Positions 45,739 to 58,437 of a DNA stretch of 64,000 bases are shown here, piece after piece; within the stretch, counting starts at the first letter, position 1, and each line of letters begins with the position of its first letter. The notes under the pieces are model-generated. The model was not told the DNA's origin. It made no database searches and saw only the letters and a program-made list of their open reading frames with translations. The stretch spans positions 50,953,359 through 51,017,358 of the forward strand of contig CM046004.1 of assembly GCA_025175895.1 (NCBI GenBank), given 5' to 3'. The translations under genes and the position numbers were made by a program. This DNA comes from Wurfbainia villosa. Taxonomy: Eukaryota > Streptophyta > Magnoliopsida > Zingiberales > Zingiberaceae.

Positions 45739-48120
45739 TACTTCATTACCTTTATCGATGATTATTCATGATATGGGTATTTGTATCTATTAAGATACAA
45801 ATCTAAAGTATTTGAAACGTTTAAAGATTTTAGATTAAAAGTTCAGAAACAACTTGGGAAAAGTATTAAAGTACTTCGATCGGATCGAGGTGGTGAATAC
45901 TTAAGCCAAGAGTTTCAAGATTATTTAAGGGACAATAGCATTTTGTCCCAACTCCACCTTACACGCCACAACATTATGTTGTGGCTAAAAAGTGAAATTG
46001 AACCTTGTTGTACATGGTTAGGTCAATGATACAACATGCAAGTCTTCCAAAAATCTTTTGGAGTTACGCACTCGAGACTGCTGTTTACTTGTTAAATAGA
46101 GTCCCAACAAAGGCAATCTCTACAACTCCATATGAGATGTGGAATAGTAGAAAATTTCATTTATCTTATTTGAAGATATGGGGTTGTCCTGCTTATGTGA
46201 AGAGGACAGTATCAAATAAGTTGGAGGCAAAGTCTGATAAGTGTCTATTTATTAGTTACCCTAAGGAAACGAGAGGTTACCAATTCTATCATCCCTTGGA
46301 ATAAAAGGTGTTTGTTTCAAGGCATACTATATTCCTAGAGAAGAAGTTTCTCTTACAGAAAAACAGTGGGAGTGAGATTGAACTAAGCGTAGTTTAAGAA
46401 ACTCCGGTAGACACAGAAGAGATGTCTAGTCAAGAACCACAGCTGATTACTCATTCAAATGAGGAAATAACTGAACTTGATAATACACCACTTCCCCGTA
46501 GATCTAGTAGGACATGTTGGATTCCTGAGAGATACGGATTTCTCATAAGTGAATCTAATGACGTGTTACTAATAGAGGATGAGGAACCGACTAGTTACGA
46601 AGAGACACTGAATAATTCATGTAGGGATAGGTGGCTAATAGCCATGAAATCAAAAATAGATTCCGTGTATGAAAACCAAGTTTGGAACTTGGTAGACCCA
46701 CCCGAAGGCATAACGCCTATAGGGTGCAAGTGGATTTTCAAGAAGAATACTGACATGGATGGTAATGTTATTACCTATAAAGCTAGATTAGTGGCAAAAG
46801 ATTATCATCAAAGATAAGGTGTTGACTATGATGAAACCTTTTCACTAGTAGCTATACTTAAATACATTTGGATATTCCTAGCCATAATGGCTCATTTTGA
46901 TTATGAGATATGGCAGATGGATGTGAAAATAGCTTTTTTTAACGGAAACCTATCTGAGGATTTATATATAATACAACCTGAGGGTTTCACATCCATTGAC
47001 AAGAACAAAGTATGCAAGCTTCAATAATCCATTTATGGATTGAAGCAAGCATCCAAGAGTTGGAATATCCATTTTGATGAGGCAATCAAATAGTTTGATT
47101 TCTCACAAAATCTTGAGGAGCCCTGTGTGTATAAGAAGGTTAGTGGGAGTGCGATTGTGTTCCTAGTATTATATGTTGATGACATATTAATTATAGGAAA
47201 CGATATTCCTATTTTACAAATAGTCAAAGTCTGGTTGTCCAAAATGTTCTCTATGAAAGACATAGGAGAAACAACCTATATTTTGGGGATTAAGATCTAT
47301 ATAGATAGATCAAATCGGTTGCTTAGTATTTCATAGTCTACATACATAGACAAAGTGCTAAAATGGTTTAGCATGGAAGAACCCAAAAAAGGTTTCATTC
47401 CCACGAGGCATGGGATTCACCTTTCAAAGTCTATGTACCCGCGCACTGAAGATGAGAGGATTCACATGAGACATATCCCATATGCGTCAAATATAGGATC
47501 GATCATGTATGTTATGTTATGTACGAGGCCCGATGTATCATACACTGTGAGCGTTACGAGTATATACCAGTCGAACCCTGGTATGGGTCATTGGGTGGCT
47601 GTCAAGACAATCCTTAAGTACTTGAGAAGGACTAAGGATTTGTTCTTGGTATATGGAGGAGGTGATATGGTAGTGAGCAGGTATACTAATGTCAGCTTCC
47701 AGACAGATAAAGATGATTCCAAATCTCAGTCTGGATACATATTCATTTTGAATGGAAGTGTGATGAGTTGGAAAAGTTCCAAGCAAGACATCGTTGCTGA
47801 TTCTACTACGGAGGTAGAGTACATTGCAGCTTCTGAAGCAGGAAAGGAGGCGGTCTGGATCAAGAAGTTCATTACTGAACTTGGAGTAGTTCCAAGCATT
47901 ATTGAAGCATTACCGATTTATTGTGATAACAATGGTACCCTTGCATAGGCGAAGGAACTACGGTCTCATCAGAGAGATCATAGGTAGAAGAGATGTACAA
48001 ATAGAGAAAGTTTCCACTAATAGGAATCTAACAGATTCCTTGACAAAGCCTCTTCCCTAAGAATAGTTCGAGAGGCAGATAGAGGCCTAAGGTATTAGAT
48101 ACCAAGGCAATTGGTTGTAG
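45739..48120 (+). pseudogene. Element C integrase core, reverse transcriptase and RNase H
   Basis: Picks up exactly after the ATAGC TSD with YFITFIDDYS. Integrase: KVLRSDRGGEYLSQ, then a garbled stretch at 45940-46010 with frameshifts, SFW-like IFWSYALETAVYLLN and WGCPAYVK. RT: GCKWIFKKNTDMDG, KARLVAK, WQMDVKIAFFNG, and the catalytic box YVDDILIIGND intact at about 47175. RNase H: SFQTDKDDSKSQSGY, SWKSSKQDIVADSTTEVEYIA and YCDNNGT, then TAG at about 47946 and a deletion of the KHV segment before the terminal GNWL-stop at 48120. There are many stops (46302, 46396, 46815, 47025, 47088, 47334). Confidence 0.87.
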
Positions 48121-48134
48121 GTCAAGTGGGAGTT

Positions 48135-49637
48135 TGATGTAATTGAGAGGTGTCCTAAGGCAATCACCTTAGAAGTTATTAATAAAATTCACTATTTGAG
48201 TATACATTATTTATGTATTTGATTGGATCTTAAACTCATGTACTGAAGTCCATAATACGATCCATGGCATGAAAGAAATTGTGATTGGATCACAATTAGT
48301 GGGTATCTTATCATGTGTAATCATGCAAGTATTGAAACTATCCCTAGTCGATGAATTGATGAAATTGGACATCATCGATTCTATGAGACTAGCACATGTT
48401 ATGCTCATTGGTTTATCCAACCATTTGGTACTCATTGAATGGAAGCATAGGGATGCTGAGAGTGAATATGTGGATGCTAGTTATGGTAACTAGTTCATTA
48501 GAGTGACCTGCTATGAGACTTCATATGGTTCTATATATCGCTGAAGATTTCATTGCAGCTCAAGTACGAGCTTCCTTAGACTTGAGGTATTCAAGTCATC
48601 TTGGTCATGGCACCTCATACTTTGACTTCTTGGCAGCCATCTCAATATGAGGTGTAACTCTGGGATGATTGGGTATAAGCTAAAGTGATCGAAGGTGTTT
48701 GACTAGCCCATAGAGGATTCACCACTCCTAATAAAGGAGATGTATACCCTAGGCCTCTTGTCAGGATTGTTACTCAGAAGTCTCTAGCCAGAGCAAACAT
48801 GTTAAGAAGATGGTCTTCTTGGGAACATGTAGGAGTAACTTGAATCCACAGGACAAGGAAACTAACTTGGGCTAGGTGTGACGTAGTCAGCTTAGTTGGG
48901 ACGAACATATAGACCATGTCCTGAACCAAGTGGGCATAGGATGAGTGAAAGAAACAAGGCACGAACAACTGTAGCTGTTGAAAAGTTTAGAAACATTCTG
49001 GAGTCAATTTAGACTTTCTGGACAATTGGGGGTCATGATGCACTGTTAAGTGTCACTCATGATATATTCGTAATTAAGGGGTTAATTATTAATGGCCAAC
49101 ATAACCAGGAACCTATTGGGTCACATGCACTACAGGTGATCTCGAGATGTAAAACAAGTTTGAGAATGAGATTCTCAATGAGAGAGGATATATTTGGTTG
49201 GACCAAACCAAAGGGGTACGAAACGGAGGCTATGGAACCTCCTATGGCCTTGTCGGACTTAACACAGTCATATTGCACCTAAACGAACTCAAATGGACTG
49301 TACAAAGCCTCACACGGTCGTGCCTAACCTGGCACGGGTCATACCTAACCTGGCACGGGTCGTGCTTGGCTCTGTCCAAAATTGGCCAAAAGCTGGGTTG
49401 TGCCCAGAAGGACACACGGATGGTCATGTGTCCTGGCATGGTCGACCGTGAGTAAGACACACGGTCATGTCGCAGTTTCACCATTTTAGGAGATTTCTCT
49501 TATGGAAATTTCCTGGGTAATTCTTACCTTGATTATGGGATAATTATGGTAAGATATGTTCTATTTAAGCCTCCTAAGATGACCTAATCAAGAGATCTAT
49601 AAATAGATCCCTTGACAATCTTTGGAGAGAGTAGTTT
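48135..49637 (+). repeat. Element C 3' LTR (right end lost to F insertion)
   Basis: Starts TGATGTAATTGAGAGGTGTCC after a PPT-like AAGTGGGAGTT. It aligns with 21082-22210 over most of its length. A TATAAATAG lies near 49600. It is cut at 49637 by the F LTR; the expected TSD AGTTT (49633-49637) has its partner outside the window. Confidence 0.85.
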
Positions 49638-51637
49638 TGATGCACGCGATCGCGATCTCAAATCTCGTGACGGAGGCCATCGAGAACTCGAAGCGCACAC
49701 TCGCGCTCAATGCCCGCAAGTGCATGGATGTCGTCAAGTAATAAAAGATTATCGATCCCATAGGGATTGAGATTCGAATATAGATATGTCCAGTAGTTGA
49801 AATTGTTCGGAAGTAAAACTCTAAGCGGTTTCGACTTGTGAGGGCTGTCGATGGACTATACTCTATATGGTATCACACGGAGGAAGAAGGGAGCATGTCG
49901 AGGTCTTCAAATGTGATTCTAAGACTTCGATTTTGCTTGTATATCGCAAAACAATGCTATCAATTGGCGTTGTCTAAATGTTTAGCTATGGTTTTGTGGA
50001 AGGGATATCATACACTCTCCCGATGAGCCACCACATCTACCGGGAGCTATCTCCGCCTAAAAGGACAGGATAGACGGTACGAGGATGCCGAATTAATCCC
50101 TACGATGAACCGTTTCCGATTCAATTGCATCCTTCTACCCACGGTTATAGGAGATCAGGTTTACCCCTAGGTTCCTTGTATAAAATCCCCTAAATCTTAG
50201 ATACGAGGGTTGTCACCCCTCGTATCGCCTAAGCACGGCAGGTAGAAAACCAAACATGCATAGATATAGTATAAACAACTTCCAATCGCCAAATTAAATT
50301 CAAAGACAGAATCTAACATGAACCAACATGTAATGTGCACACAAGCTACTCCCTAATCCTAGAATCAAAAGAACTACTCCGTGTATATAAAGGAGGAATC
50401 ACAAAGCATGTACATGTTCGAATATATCAGAGATAAAATGCAGGAACAAAAGATTGCAATGCTTTCATGGTCTTCTCTGTTAGTAATATATGAGAGATGT
50501 CCTAAGGCAATCGCCTTATGTATGAACCATTTATATGATAAATGAAGATTCACTATTTGAGTATACATGTTTTATGTATTTGATTGGATCTTAAACTCAT
50601 TTACTGAATGTCCATGATACGATTCACAGCATGAGAGAATTTGTGATTGGATAACAACTAGTGAGTATCTCTACATGTGTAATTGTGAAGTATCGAAATT
50701 ATCCCTAGTCGATGAATTGATGGATTTGGACACCATCAATTCTGTCGAGACTAGCACGAGGTATACTCCTTGGTGTATCCAAGCAGCTGATTCTCACTGG
50801 CTGGAGACATTGTGATGTCCGGAGTTAATCGTGGATGCTAGTTATGGTAACTAGTTCATTGGAGTGACCAGCCGTAAGACTTCATATGGTTCTCTGCATA
50901 TATAGATATGTCAATGAAGTTCTTACTGTGGCTTAAGTGCGATGTTCCTTTGACTTGCGATATTCAAGTCATCTTGATCATGGAGACTTATGCTTTGACA
51001 TCTTAAGCAAACATCTCTAAGGAGATGTGGACCCGGGATGATTGGGTATAAGTCGAAATGATCGAAGGTGTTTGAATAGCCTATAAAGGATTCACCACTC
51101 CTTGCGAGGAGATGTATACCCATGGCCTCTCGTCGGATTGTTACTAAAGACTTTGGCCAAAGCATTACATGTTTAGAGTAAGGTACTCTTCGATACATGT
51201 GGAGTAACTAGAATCCGTAGGACGAGGAAATGATACTTGGGCTAGGTGTGACGTAGTCAGCCTAGTGGGGACTGACACTATAGACCATGTCCTGAACCAA
51301 GTGGGTATAAGATGAGTGAAGGGAATGGGGCACGAATCATTCGAGCTGCTGAAGGGTTTCATAAATAGTTTTGGATCAACCGTTGATCTTTTCGGTTAAT
51401 TGGGGATCATGATGTACTACTAGGTGCCACTCATGATCGTTCTATAATTAATGGTTAATTATAGACGGCCAACATAAACCGAGAACCTATTTAGTCACAC
51501 GCACAACGAGCGTAATCCAAAGGATTTAAAACGAGCTTGAGAATGAGATTCTCAGACCGAGAGAAACTAGGTTTGGTTGGACCAAACATAAAGCGAGCAT
51601 GAAATCGTTTCAGTCGCAATGGAAGCGTGGATGGGCC

Positions 51638-52268
51638 TGTTGGGAGTATGAGGAATACAATCAAAGTCCCACATTGGTAAGACATGGAAAAGATCATGTG
51701 CTTATAAGAAAAAAGATATCTCCATTGGTATGAGGCCTTTTGGGTAAAGCCCAAAAATAAAACCATGAGGGCTTAGACCCAAAGTGGACAATATCATGCC
51801 ATTGTGGAGATATGTGGAGCTTATAAGCACTAACAATTGGTATCAGAGCCATGGTCCATGTCAAGCCATGAACCTCGAACGAAGGAAGTTGAGCTCCCAC
51901 GTCCGGATCAAGAGAACCAGACATCAGGAAGGAAGTCTAGTTGGGTCGGGGACCGAACAACCGCGGGGAAGTCTGGTGGGTTGAAGATCGGACATCAAGC
52001 AGAGAAAATCCTTCGAGGAGGGATAGGCTTGAGGGGGGGCCCAATGTGGTCCTTCGTTTGAGGGGGGGATTGTTGGGAGTATGAGGAATACAATCAAAGT
52101 CCCACATTGGTAAGACATGGAAAAGATCATGTGCTTATAAGAAAAAAGATATCTCCATTGGTATGAGGCCTTTTGGGTAAAGCCCAAAAATAAAACCATG
52201 AGGGCTTAGACCCAAAGTGGACAATATCATGCCATTGTGGAGATATGTGGAGCTTATAAGCACTAACA
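51638..52268 (+). mobile_element. TRIM: miniature LTR retrotransposon (631 bp)
   Basis: Two 198-bp direct repeats (51638-51835 and 52071-52268), identical as far as I can read, start TGTTGGGAGTATGAGG and end GCACTAACA. The PBS TGGTATCAGAGCC (51838-51850) follows the first, and the purine tract GAGGGGGGGAT precedes the second. The TSD GGGCC is at 51633-51637 and 52269-52273. The 235-bp interior has no domain. It is a non-coding TRIM, mobilised in trans, inserted in E's 5' LTR and absent from E's 3' LTR. Confidence 0.95.
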
Positions 52269-52502
52269 GGGCCGAGTCTTATAAAGACGTAATGGATGAA
52301 CCAAAATGGTTTGGTTCTAATCCAATGGAGGAGAATAAACCAAAGGGTTTGGTTTATTTTAAACGAATGAACCAAAAGTTGGTTCGGTTCGTTTTAACTT
52401 AAAATAAACCATCATGGGTTGGTTTATTTTAACTTATCTTAATGGAGCGGGTTAACGGGCCTAATGGTTATGATCCAATAACCATTAAGAGAATTAGTTC
52501 TC

Positions 52503-52509
52503 TATAAAA
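52503..52509 (+). promoter_or_regulatory. TATA box in E 5' LTR
   Basis: TATAAAA in TTCTCTATAAAAGAGG, duplicated at 59827-59833 in the 3' LTR. Confidence 0.65.
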
Positions 52510-53315
52510 GAGGGCTTAAGGGATAATTAAGCCCTAATCCAAAACCCTAGCTTGGAGTTGCCGCCCAACCTTCATTGCCGCCCAACCTCCATTGCCGCCC
52601 AGCTTGTTGTGCCACCGTCCAGCTCCTTGCCGGCGACCAAGCTTCAGCCGGTGATCCTCCAGTGACCCTCCGGTGATCTTCTATAGGTTTGGCATCAAGG
52701 TGAGCCTTTTCTTCCCTTGGTTGGCCGGCGCCTATCTTCTCCACCAAAGCTGTCCAGTTTTTCTGGACAGCTTGTTCTTCTCTCATCGGAGCATCGTTCG
52801 GACGATGGTTAGAGCTCCGACAGCGGCTAACTTACCGGGGATTCGATCTCCGGTAATCCTCTGAGGTGGAGGACGAAGGATTCGTCAATTGGTTGACGAA
52901 TACCTCTCCGGAGAAGCGAGTTTTGAGAACTCGTATTAGGATCGAATTTGGATTCGGATCGTGATCATCTCTCGATCACGTCGTCTTCAACACGAGGCTA
53001 GTAACCCGTACGAAGACGAAGCTCGTGGCTTAGCGAAGTCATCCCGAGGAACTCGGCGTGGAGACGGATAGAGACGATTCTAGCGAGGATCGTTCCGGTT
53101 GATGCCGTTCCCGCTACACGTCATACGAAAGGTATAACGTAGATAAATTTCCTTTTATTGCAAATTTAAATTTACAGTTATGTCTACACTTGTTGTAATA
53201 TGCATGCGTGTGTTGTGTGTGTTGTAATAAATGTAGATTTATTATTTTATTGCTTCATTGTGTTCATGTTCTGGCGTGATCGAACACACACCTTGTATGA
53301 TCTTGAAACCAACGG

Positions 53316-53327
53316 TGGTATCGAGCC
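53316..53327 (+). other. Element E primer binding site (damaged)
   Basis: TGGTATCGAGCC: one base missing relative to TGGTATCAGAGCC. Confidence 0.8.
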
Positions 53328-54743
53328 CAGTTGTGTTTACATAATCGTAAAATGGTTTCTGCGATAGTCATAATTTCTGGAAATTTTCTAATTTTGGAAA
53401 TTTAGAAGTATTTATGGAAATCAATTTTGGAAAGTCTAGAAGTATTTAGAAATCTTCTACTTTTGGAAAGTTGGATGTATTTATGAAATTGATATTTTCC
53501 ATAAATAAAATATTTGATTAGATTCTGAATGTATTTCTAAATTTTCTAATTTTGGAAATTTAGAAGTATTTATGGAAATTTTCAATTTTGGAAAGTCTAG
53601 AAGTATTTATGAAATCTTCCACTTTGGAAAGTTGGATGTATTTATGGAAATTGATATTTTCCATAAATAAAATATTTGATTAGATTCTGGAAATTTGTTT
53701 CCTAATTTAATCATGATTTGATTTGGGAAATCAAATCTTAAAATATTTTATTTCCATAAGTAGTTTTAATGATTTAGGAAATTGGTTTCCTAAATAGATT
53801 TTCCTTAATCAAATAATTCCATAAATAAAATATGTGATTAGATTTGGAAATTTGTTTCCTAATTTAATTATGATTTGATTTGGAGAATCAAATCTTAAAC
53901 ATATTTTATTTCCATAAATAGTTATGACATATAAGGAAATATATACATGACATAATTGTATGCCATGTAATTGCATTAGATGCATAACATTATGCCATGC
54001 GTGTCGTGACATGTAGATGTATGCCATGTATGTCATGCCATGTAGATAATAGTTATTTGCATGCAAAGAGGATGAGACATAAAACCCTTAAACAATATTA
54101 AAGCCTACACCTTCCATTAATATGGTTAGAACCAGAGTTCCGTTTCTTGTTTGGGTTGTTGGACTCTCTCCAAGCCCGGCTCGAACCCGAACATGTTCAA
54201 ACCATGGAATAGTTTAATACTAATATGGTAAGAGTCAGAGGTCAATCGTTATCTTTGGTTGTTGGACTCTCTCCAAGCTGGGCTAATTGGTTGAATGCGC
54301 TCTAACCATATTAAAACTATTTCTCGATTAATGGGTTGGCTTTAACCTGGAGCATCGGCTTGTTGGACTCTCTCCAAGGTCGATGTAAAGGGAGGTGAAG
54401 TTGGGTGCTATGCATATGATGCATACTTGTTAATGTGTTAACAACCCAATGTATGTGTGAACATTCAATTAGTTGATAGGACATTGTGATAGTTGCATAT
54501 ACGTGATATGCAATCGGTATAGATGATACCTACCGTCGTAGTTATGAATGGCTTGTTGGACTCTCTCCAAGGTTGTTCATAACTATGATGGATATCAGCC
54601 CATTCAGAGATGGACCTACGATCTCCCGAAGTGATTTTGGGGTTTTTGAAATTCGAAAAATGAATGGGATTTATAAATGTATATTAATGCATTTTAAAAA
54701 TCATTTTCTCATATATGCTCGTTTTGTATTTTTAAGATTGATC
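53328..54743 (+). other. Element E leader: A/T-rich tandem repeats and four hairpins
   Basis: 53365-53690 contains a roughly 170-bp duplication built of TTTTGGAAA...TAGAAGTATTTATGGAAAT units. The hairpins TTGGA-CTCTC-TCCAA are at 54159-54173, 54262-54276, 54363-54377 and 54556-54570. No coding. Confidence 0.75.
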
Positions 54744-57700
54744 ATGATGTCTTTGAATTTGCGTTCCATTTTGGATTCGAATAAATTGACTGGGCCGAGC
54801 TTCTTGGACTGGCTTAGAAGCTTGAGAATTGTTCTCAAGGTTGAAAAACTTACAAATGTCCTCGAAGCGCCTCTTCCCGCCCGTCCTAGTGACGATGCAA
54901 CTCTGGACCAATTGTTGGCCTATCAGAAACATGTGAGTGATTCTGAACAAATGAGTTGCATCATGCTAGCCGCGATGGAACCCAAGCTACGAAAGCAGCA
55001 TGAGCATATGGATGCTCATATCGTAGTCCTTCATCTTTGAGAGTTGGTTGATGAGCAAGTGAGATTCGAAAGGTTCGAAGTCTCAAAGCTCCTCTTCACC
55101 TCTGAGATGCTAGAAGGTTCATCTGTGGTACTGCTCAATATGCTGAAGACTGTGGAGTCTTCTGAGAAGCATGAGCAGGGGACGGTGCTGTTAGTTGATT
55201 CCTCGAAGAAAGGTTCTAAGAGGAAGTCAAAGGAACAACAGAAGGGAAAGAAGAGAAGGGCTAAGAAGGTAGAACTAGCACAAAAGGAAACTTGCCATCA
55301 TTATGGCAAGGAGAGCCATTTGCGAAGAAAGTGCAAGATTTATCTTGAGTCTGTGAAGAAGAATAAGGCATCGGATGCCCCATCTTCTTCAGATATCTTC
55401 ATTATTGATTGTCATTCTATTTCCTCAAACACTTGGGTATTGGATACTGGGTGTGGCTCACATATATGTAATGACATACATGGGCTAAGGAATAGAAGAA
55501 GACTCGTCAAGGGAGAATCAAATTTGCGTGTTGGGAATGGAGCAAAGGTTGCTGCAGTCGCCATTGGAACGCATTTGTTGAAACTCCCTACAGGACTTGT
55601 CTTAGAACTGGACAATTGCTTTTATGTTCCTTCGTTGATAAAGAACATCATTTCTATTTCTTGTTTAAATAGAAATCGGTACCATTTGACTTTTAGTAAC
55701 AATTGTTGTTACATAACTTTGAATGGAGTTCTTTATGGGACTGGAACTTTAAGCAATGGTGTTTATACGTTGGACGTATCCAGTGACATCTTCAATATCG
55801 AAGCGAGCAACAAGCATGCTCGAAAGGATAATCAATTAGACTCCCATATGTAGCATTGTCGTCTTGGCCATATAAGCAAGAAACCCATGTCCGAATTACA
55901 CCGATGTGGAATTCTGGAATCGTTTGAATTGGATTCATACGATACATGTGAATCATGCTTAAAAGACAAGATGACTAAGTTACCTTTTACTGGAAAAGGT
56001 GAACGAGTGGGAGAGTTACTAGGTCTAATACATACTGATGTATGTGGACCTATGTCAACTCAAGCTTTAGGAGGCTATTGCTACTTCATTACCTTCACCG
56101 ATGATCACTCACGGTTTGGGTATGTGTTCTTGATGAAACACAAGTCTGAAGCCTTTGAAAGGTTCAAAGAATTCAGAAATGAAGTAGAGAAACAACATGA
56201 CAATAGTATTAAAATACTTCGATCGGATCAAGGTGGTGAATACTTGAGTCAGGAGTTTCTTGATTACCTAAGAGACAATGGTATATTGTCTCAATGGACT
56301 CCACCCTATACAGCACAGCATAATGGTGTATCTGAGAGGCGTAACCGAACCTTGTTGGACATGGTCAGGTCAATGATGAATCATGCAATTCTTCCCAAGT
56401 CCTTTTGGGGCTATGCACTTCAGACAGCTGTTTACTTGTTAAACAGAATGCCTACCAAGGTAGTCTCAACTACTCCATATGAGATATGGAATAGTAAGAA
56501 ACCTCATGTATCTTACTTGAAGATATGGGGTTGTCCTGCTTATGTGAAGCAGACTGTATCAGACAAATTGGATGCTAAGTCTGATAAATGTCTATTTATT
56601 GGATACCCTAAGGAAACAAGGGGTTACCAATTCTATCATCCTGTGGAACAAAAGGTGTTTGTTTCAAGGCATGCTGTGTTTCTAGAGAAAGAGTTTCTCT
56701 TGCAAGAAAACAGTGGGAGTGTCGTCGAGCTTGAGGAGGCTCAAGAGACTCAAATAGACATTGATGAGATACCTGGTGAAGCACAACAGCCGACAACTCA
56801 TAGTGATGAGCAATCGGCTGGACCTATTGTAACACCACATCTTCGTAGATCTGGTAGAACACGCAATATTCCCGAGAGATATGGATTTCTTGTAAGTGAA
56901 TCGAAGTGTTACTTTGATGATGAGGAGCCTACCAGTTATGAAGAAGTCGACAAGTTCAGAAAGGGATAAGTGGCTTGGTGCCATGAAGTCGGAAATGGAT
57001 TCCATGTATGAAAACCAAGTTTGGAACTTGGTTGACCCACCTGAAGGCATAAAGCCTATAGGGTGCAAGTGGGTTTTCAAGAAGAAAATCGACATGGATG
57101 GTAATGTGATTACCTATAAGGCTAGATTGGTGGCGAAAGGATATCGTCAAAAGCAAGGTGTTGATTATGACGAAACCTATTCACCTGTAGCTATGCTTAA
57201 ATCCATTCGGATGCTCCTGGCCATAGCGGCTCATTATGATTATGAGATATGACAGATGGATGTGAAAATAGCTTTCCTTAATGGAAACCTGCTCGAGGAC
57301 GTGTATATGATACAGCCTGAGGGTTTCACATCGGTTGATAAAACCAAGGTATGCAAATTGCGACGGTCCATTTATGGATTGAAACAAGCATCCAGGAGCT
57401 GGAATATCCGTTTTGATGAGACAATCAAAAGGTTTGATTTCTCACAAAATTCATACGAACCTTGTGTGTACAAGAAGGTTAGTGGGAGTGCAGTCGTGTT
57501 CCTAGTATTGTATGTCGATGACATATTACTTATAGGAAATGATGTTTCAATCTTACAATCAGTGAAGGTTTGGTTATCCAAGACATTCTCCATGAAAGAC
57601 CTGGGAGAAGCAACCTACATCCTCGGGATTAAGATCTATAGAGATAGATCGAAACGGTTGCTTGGTCTTTCGTAGTCTACATATATAGACCGAGTGCTAA

Positions 57701-58423
57701 AGAGGTTTAGCATGTCGGAATCCAAGAAAGGTTTCTTACCCATCATGCATGGGGTACACCTTTCGAAGTCTATGTGTCCGCACACAGAAGACGAGAGGAT
57801 TTGCATGAGTAAGATTCCCTATGCATCCGCAATAGGATCTATCATGTATGTTATGTTATGTACGAGGCCCGATGTATCGTATGCTCTGAGTGTCACGAGC
57901 AGATACCAGTCTGATCCAGGAATGGATTATTGGGTGGCTGTTAAGACGATCCTTAAGTACTTGAGAAGAACTAAGGATGTGTTCCTAATATATGGAGAAG
58001 GGTACATGGTGATACGTGGGTATACAGATGCCAGCTCCAGACAGACAAGGATGATTCCATGTCTCAGTCTGGGTATGTATTCACCTAGAATGGAGGCGCA
58101 ATAAGTTGGAAAGGTTCCAAGCTTGACGCTATAGCGGATTCTGCCACTAAGGCAGAATACATTGCAGCTTTGGAAGCAGCAAAGGAAGCGGTTTGGATCA
58201 AGAAGCTCATCTCTGAACTTGATGTGGTCTCATCAATGATCCAAACATGTGCTTCGCCGCTATCATCTTATCAGAGAGATCATCAATAGGAACGAAATAC
58301 AAATCGAGAAAAATTCCCACTGAAAGGAACTTAGCGGATCCCTTGACTAAGGCATTACCTCAAAATAAGTTTGAGGGTCATGTTCGAGCTTATGGTATTG
58401 GATATCGTAGTGATTGGCATTAG
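54744..58423 (+). pseudogene. Element E gag-pol polyprotein (broken)
   Basis: ATG 54744/54747. Gag core LDWLRSLRIVLK; TGA at 55038; then a deletion of about 55 codons relative to D at about 55126 (GSSVV joined to LLNMLK), removing part of the Gag core. The knuckle is damaged (CHHYGKESHLRRKC: Cys to Tyr, Gly to Ser). Protease DTGCGSHIC is intact. Integrase: HCRLGH, CESCLKDK, LRSDQGGEY, WGCPAYVK. Frameshift near 56950. RT: GCKWVFKKKIDMDG and YVDDILLIGND intact, with TGA 57250 and TAG 57673. RNase H: YTDAS then a 1-bp deletion near 58040; the end is decayed and lacks the YCDNNG segment. It stops at TAG 58421-58423. Despite intact catalytic boxes it is not functional. Confidence 0.88.
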
Positions 58424-58437
58424 GCCAAATGGGAGTC

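Larger units (their letters stand above)
21082..49637 (+). mobile_element. Element C: old Copia element, the base layer of the nest
   Basis: The 5' LTR (21082-22554) is truncated on the left by H, and the 3' LTR (48135-49637) on the right by F. Removing the solo LTR 22592-24144 and element D (with their 5-bp TSDs) leaves an interior of about 4.9 kb with PBS, leader, gag, protease, integrase, RT and RNase H in Copia order. It has more stops and frameshifts than D or E, consistent with being the oldest element. Confidence 0.88.
50478..53314 (+). repeat. Element E 5' LTR (interrupted by a TRIM)
   Basis: Starts TGTTAGTAATATATGAG. The last 40 bp differ from the 3' LTR (end CCAACG instead of CCAACA). 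TATAAAAG at 52503. Three perfect hairpins follow downstream: TTACCGG arms 52832-52856, ATTCGTCAA arms 52880-52901, and CGTGATC arms 52960-52980. Confidence 0.9.
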
